From GCA-2731375 sp964590195 (GTDB lineage Bacteria > Pseudomonadota > Alphaproteobacteria > GCA-2731375), in NCBI GenBank assembly GCA_964590195.1, contig CAZPWJ010000018.1:3138-67137 (forward strand): 64,000 nt of DNA, read 5' to 3'. The position numbers and the translations under genes are program-made. The notes beneath the pieces are model-generated. The model was not told the DNA's origin. It did no database searches and was given only the letters and a program-made list of their open reading frames with translations. Shown here piece after piece: positions 9,259 to 17,824 of this stretch (position 1 is the first letter of the stretch; every line of letters begins with the position of its first letter).

Positions 9259-9669
9259 TCAGACAATCTGCTTCCAGTAGCTGTCCTTGCTGGCGATCAG
9301 GCCGTCACGCACTGTGTAGATATCGACGCCGCGCACATCATAGGCGCTGCCATCGGCGATATAGGTCCCCGTGGCGCGAAAGGTACCGATGATGCGGCCA
9401 GGGGCATGATGCACCTCGGTCTCTGAAAAACGTACATCGCGGACCACTTCGGCCCGCGCCGCGATGGCCTGGCGTACTTCGTCGGCACCACGGACGATCT
9501 GTCCATCCGGCGCATCCGGCCCCGTTGCCTGGACCCAGACGAAATCCTTCGTGACGCAGGCCAGAATGCCCTCGACATCGGCCCGGTTGAAGGCCTTGCC
9601 AAAGCGGCGCAGCAGATCCATCGCCTCGTCTTCGGATTGACTTATGGATTGGCTCGTCGATTGGCTCAT
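9259..9669 (-). CDS. SnoaL-like / NTF2-fold protein
   Basis: A 136-residue protein with the cone-shaped NTF2-like pattern: an N-terminal helix (AMDLLRRFGKAFNRADVEGI) then KDFVWVQ, a middle ADEVRQAI helix, and the C-terminal strands GVDIYTVRDGLIASKDSYWK. Family members include ketosteroid-isomerase-like enzymes, polyketide cyclases and ligand-binding proteins, so no reaction can be assigned. The start at 9669 is supported by GGGAG 7 nt upstream; a longer version to 9699 would overlap the upstream phosphodiesterase gene. The low-complexity SQSTSQSISQS N-terminus is unusual. It is probably co-transcribed with the upstream gene (14-nt gap). Confidence 0.72.
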   Translation of the reverse strand: MSQSTSQSISQSEDEAMDLLRRFGKAFNRADVEGILACVTKDFVWVQATGPDAPDGQIVRGADEVRQAIAARAEVVRDVRFSETEVHHAPGRIIGTFRATGTYIADGSAYDVRGVDIYTVRDGLIASKDSYWKQIV

Positions 9670-9683
9670 TGGTCGTCTCCCAT

Positions 9684-10445
9684 TTACTGTTTCGGCCACA
9701 GGCCGCGCTCGGTGAAAACCCTCTTCAAGAGGACCGTTTCATCGCTCATGATACCATCAACGCCTAAATCCAACAGCCGCCGCATTTCCGCTTCGTCATT
9801 GATGGTCCAGACATGCACCTTCAGCCCCAACCCGTGCGCGCAATCAACCAATCGCCGATCCACAACCGGCAGGCCATAGTGGCGCACCGGAACCTGGACT
9901 GCCTGTGCCTGGAAACTCCCAACGGGCAGCCCCAGGCTGGCCAAACGCACGCGCAACACCTCGCCCGGCCCCATTGAGCTGCATAGCTCGGCCCCCAGAG
10001 CCGCCCGTAAGGCAGCCAGGCGGCGGCCTGAGAAGCTACCCACGCAGACCCGCGCCAGCAAGCCGGGCCCGGCCAAGGCGGCAATCAGGGGTGCCACGGC
10101 GGCATCGGCCTTGGGGTCGATATTGATCCGCAGATCAGGCCAGGCCGCCAGCAGTTCATCGAAACGGGGAATGGGCTCGCGGCCATGCACCCTGGCCCGT
10201 GCGACCACCGCCCAATCAAGTTCGGCAATGCGGCCCCGTTGGTTGGTCACCCGGTCCAGTCGGTCATCGTGAAAGGCCACCAGAACGCCGTCGCGGGTGG
10301 CATGAACATCGGTCTCGATATAGCCATAGCCCAGATCCACGGCATCCTGAAAGGCGGCCATGGTGTTCTCGGGGTGCGCGGCGGCACTACCCCTATGGGC
10401 GATGGCGACCGGTTGATCCGCAACCAGGTAAGGGTGCGGCTTCAC
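9684..10445 (-). CDS. Glycerophosphodiester phosphodiesterase family protein
   Basis: A 253-residue GDPD TIM-barrel protein that hydrolyses glycerophosphodiesters to sn-glycerol 3-phosphate and an alcohol. The defining motifs are present: IAHRGSAAAHPENT near residue 15-28 (catalytic His-Arg and Glu), YIETDVHATRDGVLVAFHD (metal-binding ETD and second catalytic His), and HVWTINDEAEMRRLLDLGVDGIMSD near the C-terminus. No signal peptide is seen, suggesting a cytoplasmic UgpQ-like enzyme. It is transcribed divergently from the enoyl-CoA hydratase at 10605, with 159 nt between them. Confidence 0.9.
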   Translation of the reverse strand: MKPHPYLVADQPVAIAHRGSAAAHPENTMAAFQDAVDLGYGYIETDVHATRDGVLVAFHDDRLDRVTNQRGRIAELDWAVVARARVHGREPIPRFDELLAAWPDLRINIDPKADAAVAPLIAALAGPGLLARVCVGSFSGRRLAALRAALGAELCSSMGPGEVLRVRLASLGLPVGSFQAQAVQVPVRHYGLPVVDRRLVDCAHGLGLKVHVWTINDEAEMRRLLDLGVDGIMSDETVLLKRVFTERGLWPKQ

Positions 10446-10604
10446 GGGCGCGTCTCAAGCAAATTCATGCAACAGTCCCTTGGTTTCCGGCCAATATAGC
10501 GTCCGGAAACCGGCTCGGAAACTGCACCATGGACGCAGGCATGGTTTTGCTGGCATGGTGCCGGAAAGCAACGACACTAAATTTTGGCCTTATGGAGAAC
10601 TGAC

Positions 10605-11396
10605 GTGAGCTACGAAACAATCGAATTTGAAATGCGCGGCAGTGTCGCCTGGATAACCCTGAACCGGCCAAAATCCTTCAATTCCCTGAACCTGGCCATG
10701 GCCAAGGATTTGTGTGATCTGAGCATCAAGTTGGGCGAGGACAGGAACGTCCGCGCCGTGGTCATGACGGGCAGTGGCGAGGCGGCCTATTGCGCCGGCG
10801 GGGACATTCCCAGCTTTGCCGAGAACGTGGATGAACTGCCCGTTTTGCTGAAGGAAATGACCACCTATCTACATATGGCGATCTCGCGCTTCGCGTGGAT
10901 GCGGGCGCCGATGATCGCCGCCGTCAACGGCGTTGCCGCCGGGGCCGGTCTGAGCATGGTGGCCTGCACCGATCTAGCCATCGCCGTGGAAGGTGCCTCT
11001 TTCACCTCCGCCTATACCAAGATCGGCCTGTCGCCGGACGGCAGCTCGACCTACTACCTGCCCCGCGTCATCGGCACTCGCCGGGCGGCCGAGCTGTACA
11101 TGACCAACCGGGTCCTGAATGCGCAAGAGGCGTTGGAATGGGGCCTGATCAACAAAATCGTCCCGGCGGCGGATTTACAGGCGGAAGCGGAAAAACTGGC
11201 CAATCAACTGGCGGAGAGCGCAACGGAAGCCATGGGTGCGGTCAAGGAGATGCTGCTGACATCCACCACCGACAGCCTTGAATCCCAGATGGAGCGGGAG
11301 ACACGCAACATTTCCCGTCTGGGCGGCACCGCCGATGGCCGCGAGGGCATCGACGCCTTCCTCAACAAACGCAAGCCCACCTTCACGGGCAACTGA
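10605..11396 (+). CDS. Enoyl-CoA hydratase/isomerase family protein
   Basis: A crotonase-fold protein of 263 residues. It contains ITLNRPKSFNSLN, the oxyanion-hole segment AYCAGGDIPSF, the second oxyanion loop MIAAVNGVAAGAGLSMVAC, and LSPDGSSTYYLPRVIG. The last segment has Asp-Gly where hydratases often carry the catalytic Glu, resembling PaaG/PaaB-type isomerases. I start at GTG 10605 because GGAG lies 7 nt upstream; a TTG at 10584 is less likely. The next gene, a haloalkane dehalogenase, follows 21 nt later, so they are probably one operon. Confidence 0.88.
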   Translation: MSYETIEFEMRGSVAWITLNRPKSFNSLNLAMAKDLCDLSIKLGEDRNVRAVVMTGSGEAAYCAGGDIPSFAENVDELPVLLKEMTTYLHMAISRFAWMRAPMIAAVNGVAAGAGLSMVACTDLAIAVEGASFTSAYTKIGLSPDGSSTYYLPRVIGTRRAAELYMTNRVLNAQEALEWGLINKIVPAADLQAEAEKLANQLAESATEAMGAVKEMLLTSTTDSLESQMERETRNISRLGGTADGREGIDAFLNKRKPTFTGN

Positions 11397-11417
11397 TTTT
11401 ACGAAGGGCAATGAAGC

Positions 11418-12302
11418 ATGATTTCCACCGATCCCCGCTACGAGCGCAAATTCGCCACCGTCAACGGCAAGCGCATGGCCTATGTGGACGAAGGCGAAGG
11501 CGATCCCATCGTCTTTCAGCACGGCAACCCCACCTCGTCCTATCTGTGGCGCAACATCATGCCCCACTGTGCCGGCCTGGGCCGGTTGATCGCCTGTGAC
11601 CTGATCGGCATGGGCGACAGCGAGAAACTCGATAACCCAGGGCCCGACCGCTACACCTATTCAGAGCAGCGCGACTATCTCTATGCCTTATGGGAACAGA
11701 TCGGCATCAGCGACAATGTGATCTTCGTAATCCATGACTGGGGTTCGGCCCTGGGCTTTGACTGGGCCAACCAGAACAGGGACAAGGTGCAGGGCATCGC
11801 CTATATGGAAGCGGTGGTGCAGACCATGAATTGGGCCGACTTCCCCGATAATGCCCGTGGCGTCTTTCAGGGTTTTCGCTCGGAAGCCGGCGAGAACATG
11901 GTTCTCGACAAGAACATTTTCGTCGAACGGGTCCTGCCCAGCGCCATCATCCGGGATCTCACGGACGACGAAATGGCCCATTACCGGAAACCTTTTCTGG
12001 AGCCCGGCGAGGACCGCCGCCCCACATTGACCTGGCCGCGCATGATCCCCATCGAGGGGGAGCCGCCGGAGGTTTGTGAGGTCGTCGATAGCTTCGGTGC
12101 CTGGTTGTCGGAATGCGACCTGCCAAAATTGTTCATTAACGCCGAGCCCGGCTCGCTTTTGATTGGCCCGCAGCGGGAATTCTGCCGCACCTGGCCGAAC
12201 CAAACCGAGGTCACCGTCAAGGGCAGCCATTTCGTGCAAGAGGACAGTCCCGACGAAATCGGCCAGGCGGTGGCGGAATTCGTCAAGGGTATTCGCGGCT
12301 AG
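11418..12302 (+). CDS. dhaA: Haloalkane dehalogenase, HLD-II type
   Basis: A 294-residue alpha/beta hydrolase that cleaves carbon-halogen bonds hydrolytically, giving an alcohol and halide. The full catalytic pentad of the LinB/DhaA subfamily is visible: nucleophile D107 and halide-binding W108 in VIHDWGSALGFDWA, second halide ligand N37 in HGNPTSS, acid E131 in AYMEAVVQTMNWADFP, and base H271 in KGSHFVQEDSPDEIG. These positions are each one lower than I recall for LinB. There is no signal peptide, so it is probably cytosolic. It sits between an enoyl-CoA hydratase and a cupin gene, in one + strand unit. Confidence 0.93.
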   Translation: MISTDPRYERKFATVNGKRMAYVDEGEGDPIVFQHGNPTSSYLWRNIMPHCAGLGRLIACDLIGMGDSEKLDNPGPDRYTYSEQRDYLYALWEQIGISDNVIFVIHDWGSALGFDWANQNRDKVQGIAYMEAVVQTMNWADFPDNARGVFQGFRSEAGENMVLDKNIFVERVLPSAIIRDLTDDEMAHYRKPFLEPGEDRRPTLTWPRMIPIEGEPPEVCEVVDSFGAWLSECDLPKLFINAEPGSLLIGPQREFCRTWPNQTEVTVKGSHFVQEDSPDEIGQAVAEFVKGIRG

Positions 12303-12322
12303 AGCGCTACGGGGAGACTAAT

Positions 12323-12691
12323 ATGCCGATCATCAATATAGACGATGTTGAAAAACAGCCATTTCCGGGCGGGGCGACCTATCAGACCATTGTTGGCGAT
12401 GACAAAGGTTCGACCCCGATCCGCCTCGGCCTGCAGGTTTCGGAGCCAGGCTATTCCACCGGAACCCATTCCCATCCCTATATGGAAGTCATCACGGTCG
12501 TGGAGGGCACGGGGGAGGCCTGGATCGAGGGCAAGGCCGGTGTGGCGCCCATTAAACCTGGCGTAACTCTGGTACTGCCGGCGGGCCTCAAACACGGCTT
12601 TCGGGCCACGGGCACGGGGCCGCTAAAGACCTATGGCGTGCATGCCTCGGCCGACCGTATCGTCGATTTCTATCCCGAAGACGACGCCTAG
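12323..12691 (+). CDS. Small cupin-domain protein
   Basis: A 122-residue single-domain cupin. Cupin motif 1 is seen as GTHSHPYMEVITVVEGTGEA (His, His, Glu metal ligands) and motif 2 as PAGLKHGFRATG with the third His. It starts after GGGGAG with 7-nt spacing and lies 20 nt downstream of the dehalogenase. Such small cupins serve as dioxygenases, isomerases or binding proteins, so no reaction is assigned. Its stop codon is 5 nt from the convergent agmatinase stop. Confidence 0.82.
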   Translation: MPIINIDDVEKQPFPGGATYQTIVGDDKGSTPIRLGLQVSEPGYSTGTHSHPYMEVITVVEGTGEAWIEGKAGVAPIKPGVTLVLPAGLKHGFRATGTGPLKTYGVHASADRIVDFYPEDDA

Positions 12692-12696
12692 ACCGT

Positions 12697-13665
12697 CTAT
12701 CTCGCGGCGCGCACTTCGGCCAGCAGGCATAGAATTTCGAACATCATGGTAGCGCCCACCAGGGCGGTATTGCCGCTGGGATCAAAGGGCGGCGATACCT
12801 CCACCACGTCGCCGCCGACCAGGTCCAGGCCCGACAGGCCGCGTAGCATCAATTGCGCCTCCAGGGTGGAAAAGCCGCCGACCTCGGGCGTGCCCGTGCC
12901 CGGCGCGTAAACCGGGTCCAGGCCGTCCACATCAAAGCTGACATAGGCCGGGCCGTCACCGATCACCCGTTGCGCCTCGGCAATGACACCGGCCACGCCG
13001 AGTTCATGAAACTCCTCGATATAAATCACCCGCATGCCCTGCTCATGGCTGAAGGCCCATTGATCCAGCTCGTTGACCGAACCCCGGATACCGATCTGGA
13101 TACAGCGTTTGGGATCAAGCAGGCCCTCTTCAACCGCCCGTCTGAAGGGTACGCCATGGTGCAATTTAGAGCCGAGATAGTCATCGCCGGTATCACAATG
13201 GGCATCAAAGTGGATCAGGCCCAGGGGCCGCTCGTGCGCGATGGCGCGTAGGATCGGCAGTGTTATGGCATGATCGCCGCCCGCCGACAGCGGCGTTATG
13301 CCCTTTTCATGCACCCGCTCGTAAAAGGCGGCGATTTCATCCAGGGCGCCCTTCAGCTCGAACGGCTTTTCGATCCAGGCATCGCCCAGATCAGCCACCA
13401 CGCATAGATCATGGGGCGCGATCCCCGTGGCCTGATTGATCTTGCGGATCAGACTGGACTGATTACGGATTTCGCGTGGGCCATGACGGGCGCCGGGCCG
13501 GTTTGTCACGCCGCCATCGTACGGCACCCCGATCAAGCCGATCTCGACCCCGTCCCAACCGCCCTGATCGAGGCTCCGATACGGCGTCCGCATGAAGCTG
13601 GCCAGGCCGGTATAGCGGGGCCGGACCATCGGGTCCCCGATCGCAGGATCATCATTCGACGCCAC
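12697..13665 (-). CDS. speB: Agmatinase / ureohydrolase family protein
   Basis: A 322-residue binuclear-manganese ureohydrolase. Metal ligands are all visible: H132 in SAGGDHAITLPI, D154/H156/D158 in HFDAHCDTGDDY, and D245/D247 in SFDVDGLDPVYAPGTGTPE. The family hydrolyses guanidino compounds (agmatine, guanidinobutyrate, guanidinopropionate) to urea plus an amine. Exact substrate cannot be separated by eye, so the symbol is by family. It lies 12 nt downstream of the universal stress protein gene on the same strand, probably co-transcribed. Confidence 0.88.
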   Translation of the reverse strand: MASNDDPAIGDPMVRPRYTGLASFMRTPYRSLDQGGWDGVEIGLIGVPYDGGVTNRPGARHGPREIRNQSSLIRKINQATGIAPHDLCVVADLGDAWIEKPFELKGALDEIAAFYERVHEKGITPLSAGGDHAITLPILRAIAHERPLGLIHFDAHCDTGDDYLGSKLHHGVPFRRAVEEGLLDPKRCIQIGIRGSVNELDQWAFSHEQGMRVIYIEEFHELGVAGVIAEAQRVIGDGPAYVSFDVDGLDPVYAPGTGTPEVGGFSTLEAQLMLRGLSGLDLVGGDVVEVSPPFDPSGNTALVGATMMFEILCLLAEVRAAR

Positions 13666-13677
13666 GTCGAAAGGAAC

Positions 13678-14523
13678 CTAGCGCGCCAAGAGCACCGGCA
13701 GCGAGGAAGCGCCGATGATATCCCGTGTCGCGCCGCCAAAGATCATCTGGCGCAAACGGCTGTTGGTGAAGGCGCCCTTCAACAACAGGTCGCCCCCCGC
13801 CTTGGCGGCTTCGTCCACCATGGCCTCGCCAACGCTGCGCCGCCCCGGCGCCGCCGTCATGGTCGTGGTTTCAACGCCGTTGCGGGTCAGATGCCGGGCA
13901 ACATCTTCGGCTGACGGGCCCGGTACAAAGCCGCCCTCGACAGTCAGCACGGTAACCCGTTCGGCATCACGCACGAACGGCATGGCGACAGCCATGGTTC
14001 GGGCCGTTTCGGTGGCGCCATTCCAGGCGATGACGACATGCTGGCCCACACTATCCGGTGCCGTCGACGGGGTCAGCAGTATGGGCCGCCCGCTTTCGAA
14101 CAAGCCTGCTTCCAAGGTTGCCTTCCAGTCGACGGAGGTACCGGATTCACTGCGCCCCATGACGATCATATTGAACAGTCGGCCATAGTCGCCGACGATC
14201 TCGCTTTCCACGCCTTCGCCCTCGCGCCAACTGCAAGAGGCACTGTCGGAAGCGGTGCCGATATCGCGGTATGGTATATCCGCGGCCTTCACCACCCGGT
14301 CAAAGCGCTGATGCGCCGAAGCGGCGAATTGTTTTGATTCATCCGTCAATCGCGCCAAAGATTCAGACGGAAAAACGACCCCCTCACCGGCAATAATTTG
14401 CGGTGTGCGCCAGGCATGCAAACCTTCCACATGACTGGCATAACGTTTTGCGACCAACAGGGCCGTTCTTAAAGCAGCCTCCGCCCAGTCATCGTCACAG
14501 AAGGGAACCAGGATAGTACGCAT
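13678..14523 (-). CDS. Universal stress protein family, tandem-domain
   Basis: A 281-residue protein with the UspA fold. The first domain starts MRTILVPFCDDDWAEAALRTALLVAKRY. The second, about residues 145-281, starts HVVIAWNGATETARTMAVAMPFV and ends with DLLLKGAFTNSRLRQMIFGGATRDII. That ending resembles the ATP-binding GxxGxxxxxxGSxT loop but is degenerate (Lys-Gly-Ala-Phe in place of Gly-x-x-Gly). Tandem Usp proteins of this size are common in Alphaproteobacteria, but the ligand and role are unknown. It is first in a unit with the agmatinase gene. Confidence 0.85.
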   Translation of the reverse strand: MRTILVPFCDDDWAEAALRTALLVAKRYASHVEGLHAWRTPQIIAGEGVVFPSESLARLTDESKQFAASAHQRFDRVVKAADIPYRDIGTASDSASCSWREGEGVESEIVGDYGRLFNMIVMGRSESGTSVDWKATLEAGLFESGRPILLTPSTAPDSVGQHVVIAWNGATETARTMAVAMPFVRDAERVTVLTVEGGFVPGPSAEDVARHLTRNGVETTTMTAAPGRRSVGEAMVDEAAKAGGDLLLKGAFTNSRLRQMIFGGATRDIIGASSLPVLLAR

Positions 14524-14637
14524 GCGAGCCTCCCCAATTTGTTATTATTTAAGAACTACGACTCATCTTATGTCCATACTGCCAAGAATAGCGAAGCATT
14601 GGAACCGGCAAAGTTTCATCTGCAACCATAAACATCG

Positions 14638-15261
14638 CTATTTTAGTGCGGCGGCCCCCGCCGCCAAATCGGCAATCACCTCCCATTGTTTTTGCGCCAC
14701 CGCCTCTTTTGGCGCGATCCAGCTGCCGCCGACGCAGCGAACATTTCCCAGAGCCAGATAATCGCCGGCATTGTGCAGGCTGATCCCGCCCGTGGGACAG
14801 AAGATAAGGCCGGCGAAGGGTCCGGCAAGGGCTTTCAACGTCGCCGGCCCGCCCATGGCCTCGGCGGGAAAGAATTTTAGACAGCTCAAACCGGCACGCT
14901 GGGCCGCCATGGCCTCGGACGCGGTGGCGACACCGGGCAAAAACGCCATATCGCTGGCGGCCTCAACCAGTTCCGGCGCGAAACCAGGCGAGACGGCGAA
15001 ACGGGCGCCCGCCGCACGCGCCTTAATCAGATCGTCGGCGCTGGTCACGGTGCCGACACCGGGCACGGCATGGGGCACCGCACCGGCAATGGCTGCTATA
15101 GACGCCAGGGCGGCATCGCTGCGCAGGGTAATCTCCAAGGCCCGCAGACCACCACGAACCAGGGCCTGGGCCAGGGGCACGGCGTCTTCCACTCTTTCAA
15201 TGGTCAGCACCGGAATGACCGGCGCCAGCCCCATGACCTGCTCAATTGTCATCTCAGTCAT
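14638..15261 (-). CDS. eda: KDPG/KHG aldolase (Entner-Doudoroff)
   Basis: A 207-residue class I aldolase that splits 2-keto-3-deoxy-6-phosphogluconate into pyruvate and glyceraldehyde 3-phosphate. The conserved LEITLR contains the catalytic Glu (about E43). PGVGTV and the Schiff-base lysine in CLKFFPAEAMGG (about K129) are present, with FCPTGGI near the C-terminus. The ATG at 15261 is preferred over the TTG at 15264. It is divergently arranged with the KDG kinase gene (57-nt spacer), so the two halves of 2-keto-3-deoxygluconate catabolism flank one short control region. Confidence 0.92.
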   Translation of the reverse strand: MTEMTIEQVMGLAPVIPVLTIERVEDAVPLAQALVRGGLRALEITLRSDAALASIAAIAGAVPHAVPGVGTVTSADDLIKARAAGARFAVSPGFAPELVEAASDMAFLPGVATASEAMAAQRAGLSCLKFFPAEAMGGPATLKALAGPFAGLIFCPTGGISLHNAGDYLALGNVRCVGGSWIAPKEAVAQKQWEVIADLAAGAAALK

Positions 15262-15280
15262 CAATTATAGCCGCCTTCGA

Positions 15281-15309
15281 TTGCTTGCAGTTTGCTCCGA
15301 TACTATAGT
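15281..15309 (+). promoter_or_regulatory. Possible promoter for the KDG kinase operon
   Basis: TTGCTT (15281-15286) and TATAGT (15304-15309) are separated by 17 nt, a fair sigma-70 arrangement inside the eda/kdgK divergent spacer. Transcription would start only a few bases before the ATG at 15319, implying a leaderless or nearly leaderless mRNA, consistent with no visible Shine-Dalgarno there. This is by-eye matching only. Confidence 0.3.
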
Positions 15310-15318
15310 CCCGCCGGC

Positions 15319-16263
15319 ATGACAGACGAGTTGAAAATCGCCGCGATCGGCGAATGTATGATCGAATTGAGTAGTCGCCCGGATGGCGGCCTGGCGCTGG
15401 CTTATGGCGGCGATACCTTGAACACGGCGGTCTATCTGGCCAGGTTGTCGCAGGACGATGCGATCTGTGTCGATTATCTGACCGCCCTGGGCGATGATCC
15501 CTATTCAGACGAGATGTTGGCGTTCTGGCAACGGGAAGGCATTGGCACCGACAAAGTGGTCCGCCTGCCCGGACGTCTGCCGGGCCTTTATACCATCCGC
15601 ACGGACCAAGGGGGCGAGCGCAGCTTTCATTACTGGCGTAGCGCCGCCGCTGCCCGCGAGATGATGGCGGGGGAGAACGGTAAACATCTGGCCGAGGCGC
15701 TGTGTGAATACGATCTGATCTATCTTTCAGGCATCACCCTGTCGATCCTGAATGTCGCGGACCGGGCCAAATTGCTTGGCGCCCTGGATGAGGCGGCCGC
15801 CGAAGGTGCCCGCATCGCTTTCGATTGCAATTACCGGCCCCGGGGCTGGCCCGATGAACGCGCCGCACGACGCGCCATGGACGAGATGTATCGGCGCAGC
15901 CATGTCGCCCTGCCCAGCCTGGATGACGAATGCGCGCTGCATGGCGCGATGGACCTGACGGCGGCGGCCCAACGTATCGCGGATTTGGGCGTGGGTGAAA
16001 TTTGCCTCAAGGACGGCGAGGCCGGCTGTATGCAACGCCTTGGCCAAGAGGCACAAATGATTGCGGCGCAGCAGGATATCATCGCCGTCGACACGACCGC
16101 CGCCGGCGACAGCTTCAACGCCGCCTATCTTTATCACCGCCTGCGCGGCGACACGGCGGAGACGGCGGCGAAGGGAGGCCATCGCCTGGCCGCAGCGGTC
16201 ATTCAACATCCCGGCGCGGTGATCCCCCGCGATGCCATGCCGGAAGGAGTATATAATTCATGA
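15319..16263 (+). CDS. kdgK: 2-keto-3-deoxygluconate kinase (PfkB family)
   Basis: A 314-residue ribokinase-like sugar kinase predicted to make KDPG from KDG and ATP. It shows the PfkB opening AAIGECMIELS, the substrate-binding GGDTLNTAVYLARL (residues 30-43), YTIRTDQGGERSFHYWR typical of KDG kinases, and the C-terminal signature VDTTAAGDSFNAAYL with catalytic base D264. The ATG at 15319 is chosen over an in-frame TTG at 15292. Its stop overlaps the start of the next gene by ATGA, indicating translational coupling. Divergence from eda supports the KDG assignment. Confidence 0.9.
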   Translation: MTDELKIAAIGECMIELSSRPDGGLALAYGGDTLNTAVYLARLSQDDAICVDYLTALGDDPYSDEMLAFWQREGIGTDKVVRLPGRLPGLYTIRTDQGGERSFHYWRSAAAAREMMAGENGKHLAEALCEYDLIYLSGITLSILNVADRAKLLGALDEAAAEGARIAFDCNYRPRGWPDERAARRAMDEMYRRSHVALPSLDDECALHGAMDLTAAAQRIADLGVGEICLKDGEAGCMQRLGQEAQMIAAQQDIIAVDTTAAGDSFNAAYLYHRLRGDTAETAAKGGHRLAAAVIQHPGAVIPRDAMPEGVYNS

Positions 16264-16988
16264 GTGATGCCCTTGAAGGCACCGCCGGACGGCGGCGGAT
16301 CTATCTGATGCGCCACGGCGAGGTGCGATATTTCGATGCGGACGGCAAGGCCGTGCACCCGAAGTTCGTGGATCTGACAGAGCGCGGCCAGCGTCAGGCG
16401 GCGGCCATGGGAGAGCTGCTCTCGGATGTACCCTTTGACCGTGCTCTGTGCACGGGCCTGCCACGCACCATGCAAACGGCCCAAGGGGTACTGGCGGGAC
16501 GTGATTTGAAGCTGGAGGACATTCCCGCCCTGAAGGAAATTCGCTCCGGCCCCATGGGAGATAGATCGCAGGCAGAGATTGATGCCGAGTTCGTCTTCGG
16601 CATGGACGGCGCACACGAGCCCGGCGCGCGGTTTGCCGGCGGCGATGTTTTCGCGGAATTCTATGACCGTGTCACCTCTGCTCTGGAGGCCCTATTGCGG
16701 GAGCCGGGCTGGCGCAATCTGTTGCTGGTCGCCCACGACGGTACCAACCGGATGCTGTTGGGCTGGGCCAGCTATGGCGGCCTGGCCTCGGTCCGTGCTT
16801 TCGAGCAGGATCCCGGCTGTCTGAATGTAATCGACGCGGATGTCAGCAACGGAGAAATTCTGCGCCGGGTGCTCAAATTGTCTAATCTGACGCCGATTAA
16901 TCATTCCAAACTGGGCAATAATTTGACCAGTATGGAGCAGGTCTTTGATTATCGCCGGCAGGTCCTGGCTGGTATAAACAGGCCATAA
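16260..16988 (+). CDS. Histidine phosphatase (phosphoglycerate-mutase-like) family protein
   Basis: A 242-residue branch-1 histidine phosphatase. The phospho-accepting motif is YLMRHGEVRYF (R18, H19, G20), followed by LTERGQRQA. The second active-site histidine is H159 in LLVAHDGTNRML. The substrate is unknown; such proteins dephosphorylate sugars, nucleotides or cofactors. The 4-nt ATGA overlap with kdgK suggests coordinated amounts of a kinase and a phosphatase. Next to a KDPG-forming kinase, a sugar-phosphate phosphatase role is conceivable but is inference only. Confidence 0.87.
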   Translation: MSDALEGTAGRRRIYLMRHGEVRYFDADGKAVHPKFVDLTERGQRQAAAMGELLSDVPFDRALCTGLPRTMQTAQGVLAGRDLKLEDIPALKEIRSGPMGDRSQAEIDAEFVFGMDGAHEPGARFAGGDVFAEFYDRVTSALEALLREPGWRNLLLVAHDGTNRMLLGWASYGGLASVRAFEQDPGCLNVIDADVSNGEILRRVLKLSNLTPINHSKLGNNLTSMEQVFDYRRQVLAGINRP

Positions 16989-17004
16989 AGGAAAGAGACG
17001 AACC

Positions 17005-17802
17005 ATGCGCTTTATCCATATGACGGATTTGCACATCACGGCCAAGGATCAACCGCTCTACGGCCTGTCGCCGCACGCCCGCCTGCATGCCGCGATCGAC
17101 TGCATCAACCGGGATTTTGATGACGTCGCCTTCGTGGCGATGACCGGCGATCTGGCTAACCGGGGCGAGGTGGCGGAATACGAAGCCCTGCGCGAGATCC
17201 TGGGCGAATTGGATATGCCGCATTATTTGCTGATGGGCAATCACGACCGCCGGGACGCCTTCCGGCAGGTCTTTGACGACGTGCCCGTCGATGACAATGG
17301 CTTCGTGCAATACGCCTTCACGGTGGAAGACAACCATTTCATCGTCATGGATACCCTGGACGAAGGCAAGGTAACGGGATTGCTTTGCCAGCAGCGGCTG
17401 GATTGGCTGGCCGGGGAACTGGAAAATCATAGCGGGGAAAGCATTTATTTATTTCTACATCACCCGCCCCTGCGCATATCGGGAGGCAAGACGCTGGCGC
17501 AAATGGCCCAGGGCCGCGTCAAGCATGTATTCTTCGGCCATGTGCACCGGCCCCTGCACGGCAGTTGGATGGGCATTCCAATATCCAGCCAGCATTCAAC
17601 GGTGCATCAGTTCGTCTATAAATTCGGCGACCCGGTTACCCAGGGCGTGCACGAACCACCCACCTTCGCCGCCGTCAACATGGTCGCCGGCAACGTAATG
17701 ATCATTCCCCACGCCTATCTCGACGACAGCCCCCGCTTCGTCATGCGCAACAAAGAGGCCGCCCGCGCCGCCTCACCGGAAGAGCTGCCGCCCCTGCCCT
17801 AA
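17005..17802 (+). CDS. Calcineurin-like metallophosphoesterase (CpdA/GpdQ type)
   Basis: A 265-residue class III phosphodiesterase. All metal-binding blocks are present: D8 and H10 in MTDLHI, D49 in TGDLANRGE, N79-H80-D81 in MGNHDRR, then FLHHPPL and FGHVHRPLHG. This pattern is that of bacterial 3',5'-cAMP phosphodiesterases (CpdA) and glycerophosphodiesterases (GpdQ). Two adenylate/guanylate cyclase genes occur elsewhere in the window, so cyclic-nucleotide hydrolysis is attractive, but substrate is not decided by sequence. GGAAAGAG precedes the ATG. It is third in the kdgK unit (16-nt gap). Confidence 0.87.
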   Translation: MRFIHMTDLHITAKDQPLYGLSPHARLHAAIDCINRDFDDVAFVAMTGDLANRGEVAEYEALREILGELDMPHYLLMGNHDRRDAFRQVFDDVPVDDNGFVQYAFTVEDNHFIVMDTLDEGKVTGLLCQQRLDWLAGELENHSGESIYLFLHHPPLRISGGKTLAQMAQGRVKHVFFGHVHRPLHGSWMGIPISSQHSTVHQFVYKFGDPVTQGVHEPPTFAAVNMVAGNVMIIPHAYLDDSPRFVMRNKEAARAASPEELPPLP

Positions 17803-17824
17803 CTTCTCGGCTCGATATTTGCTG

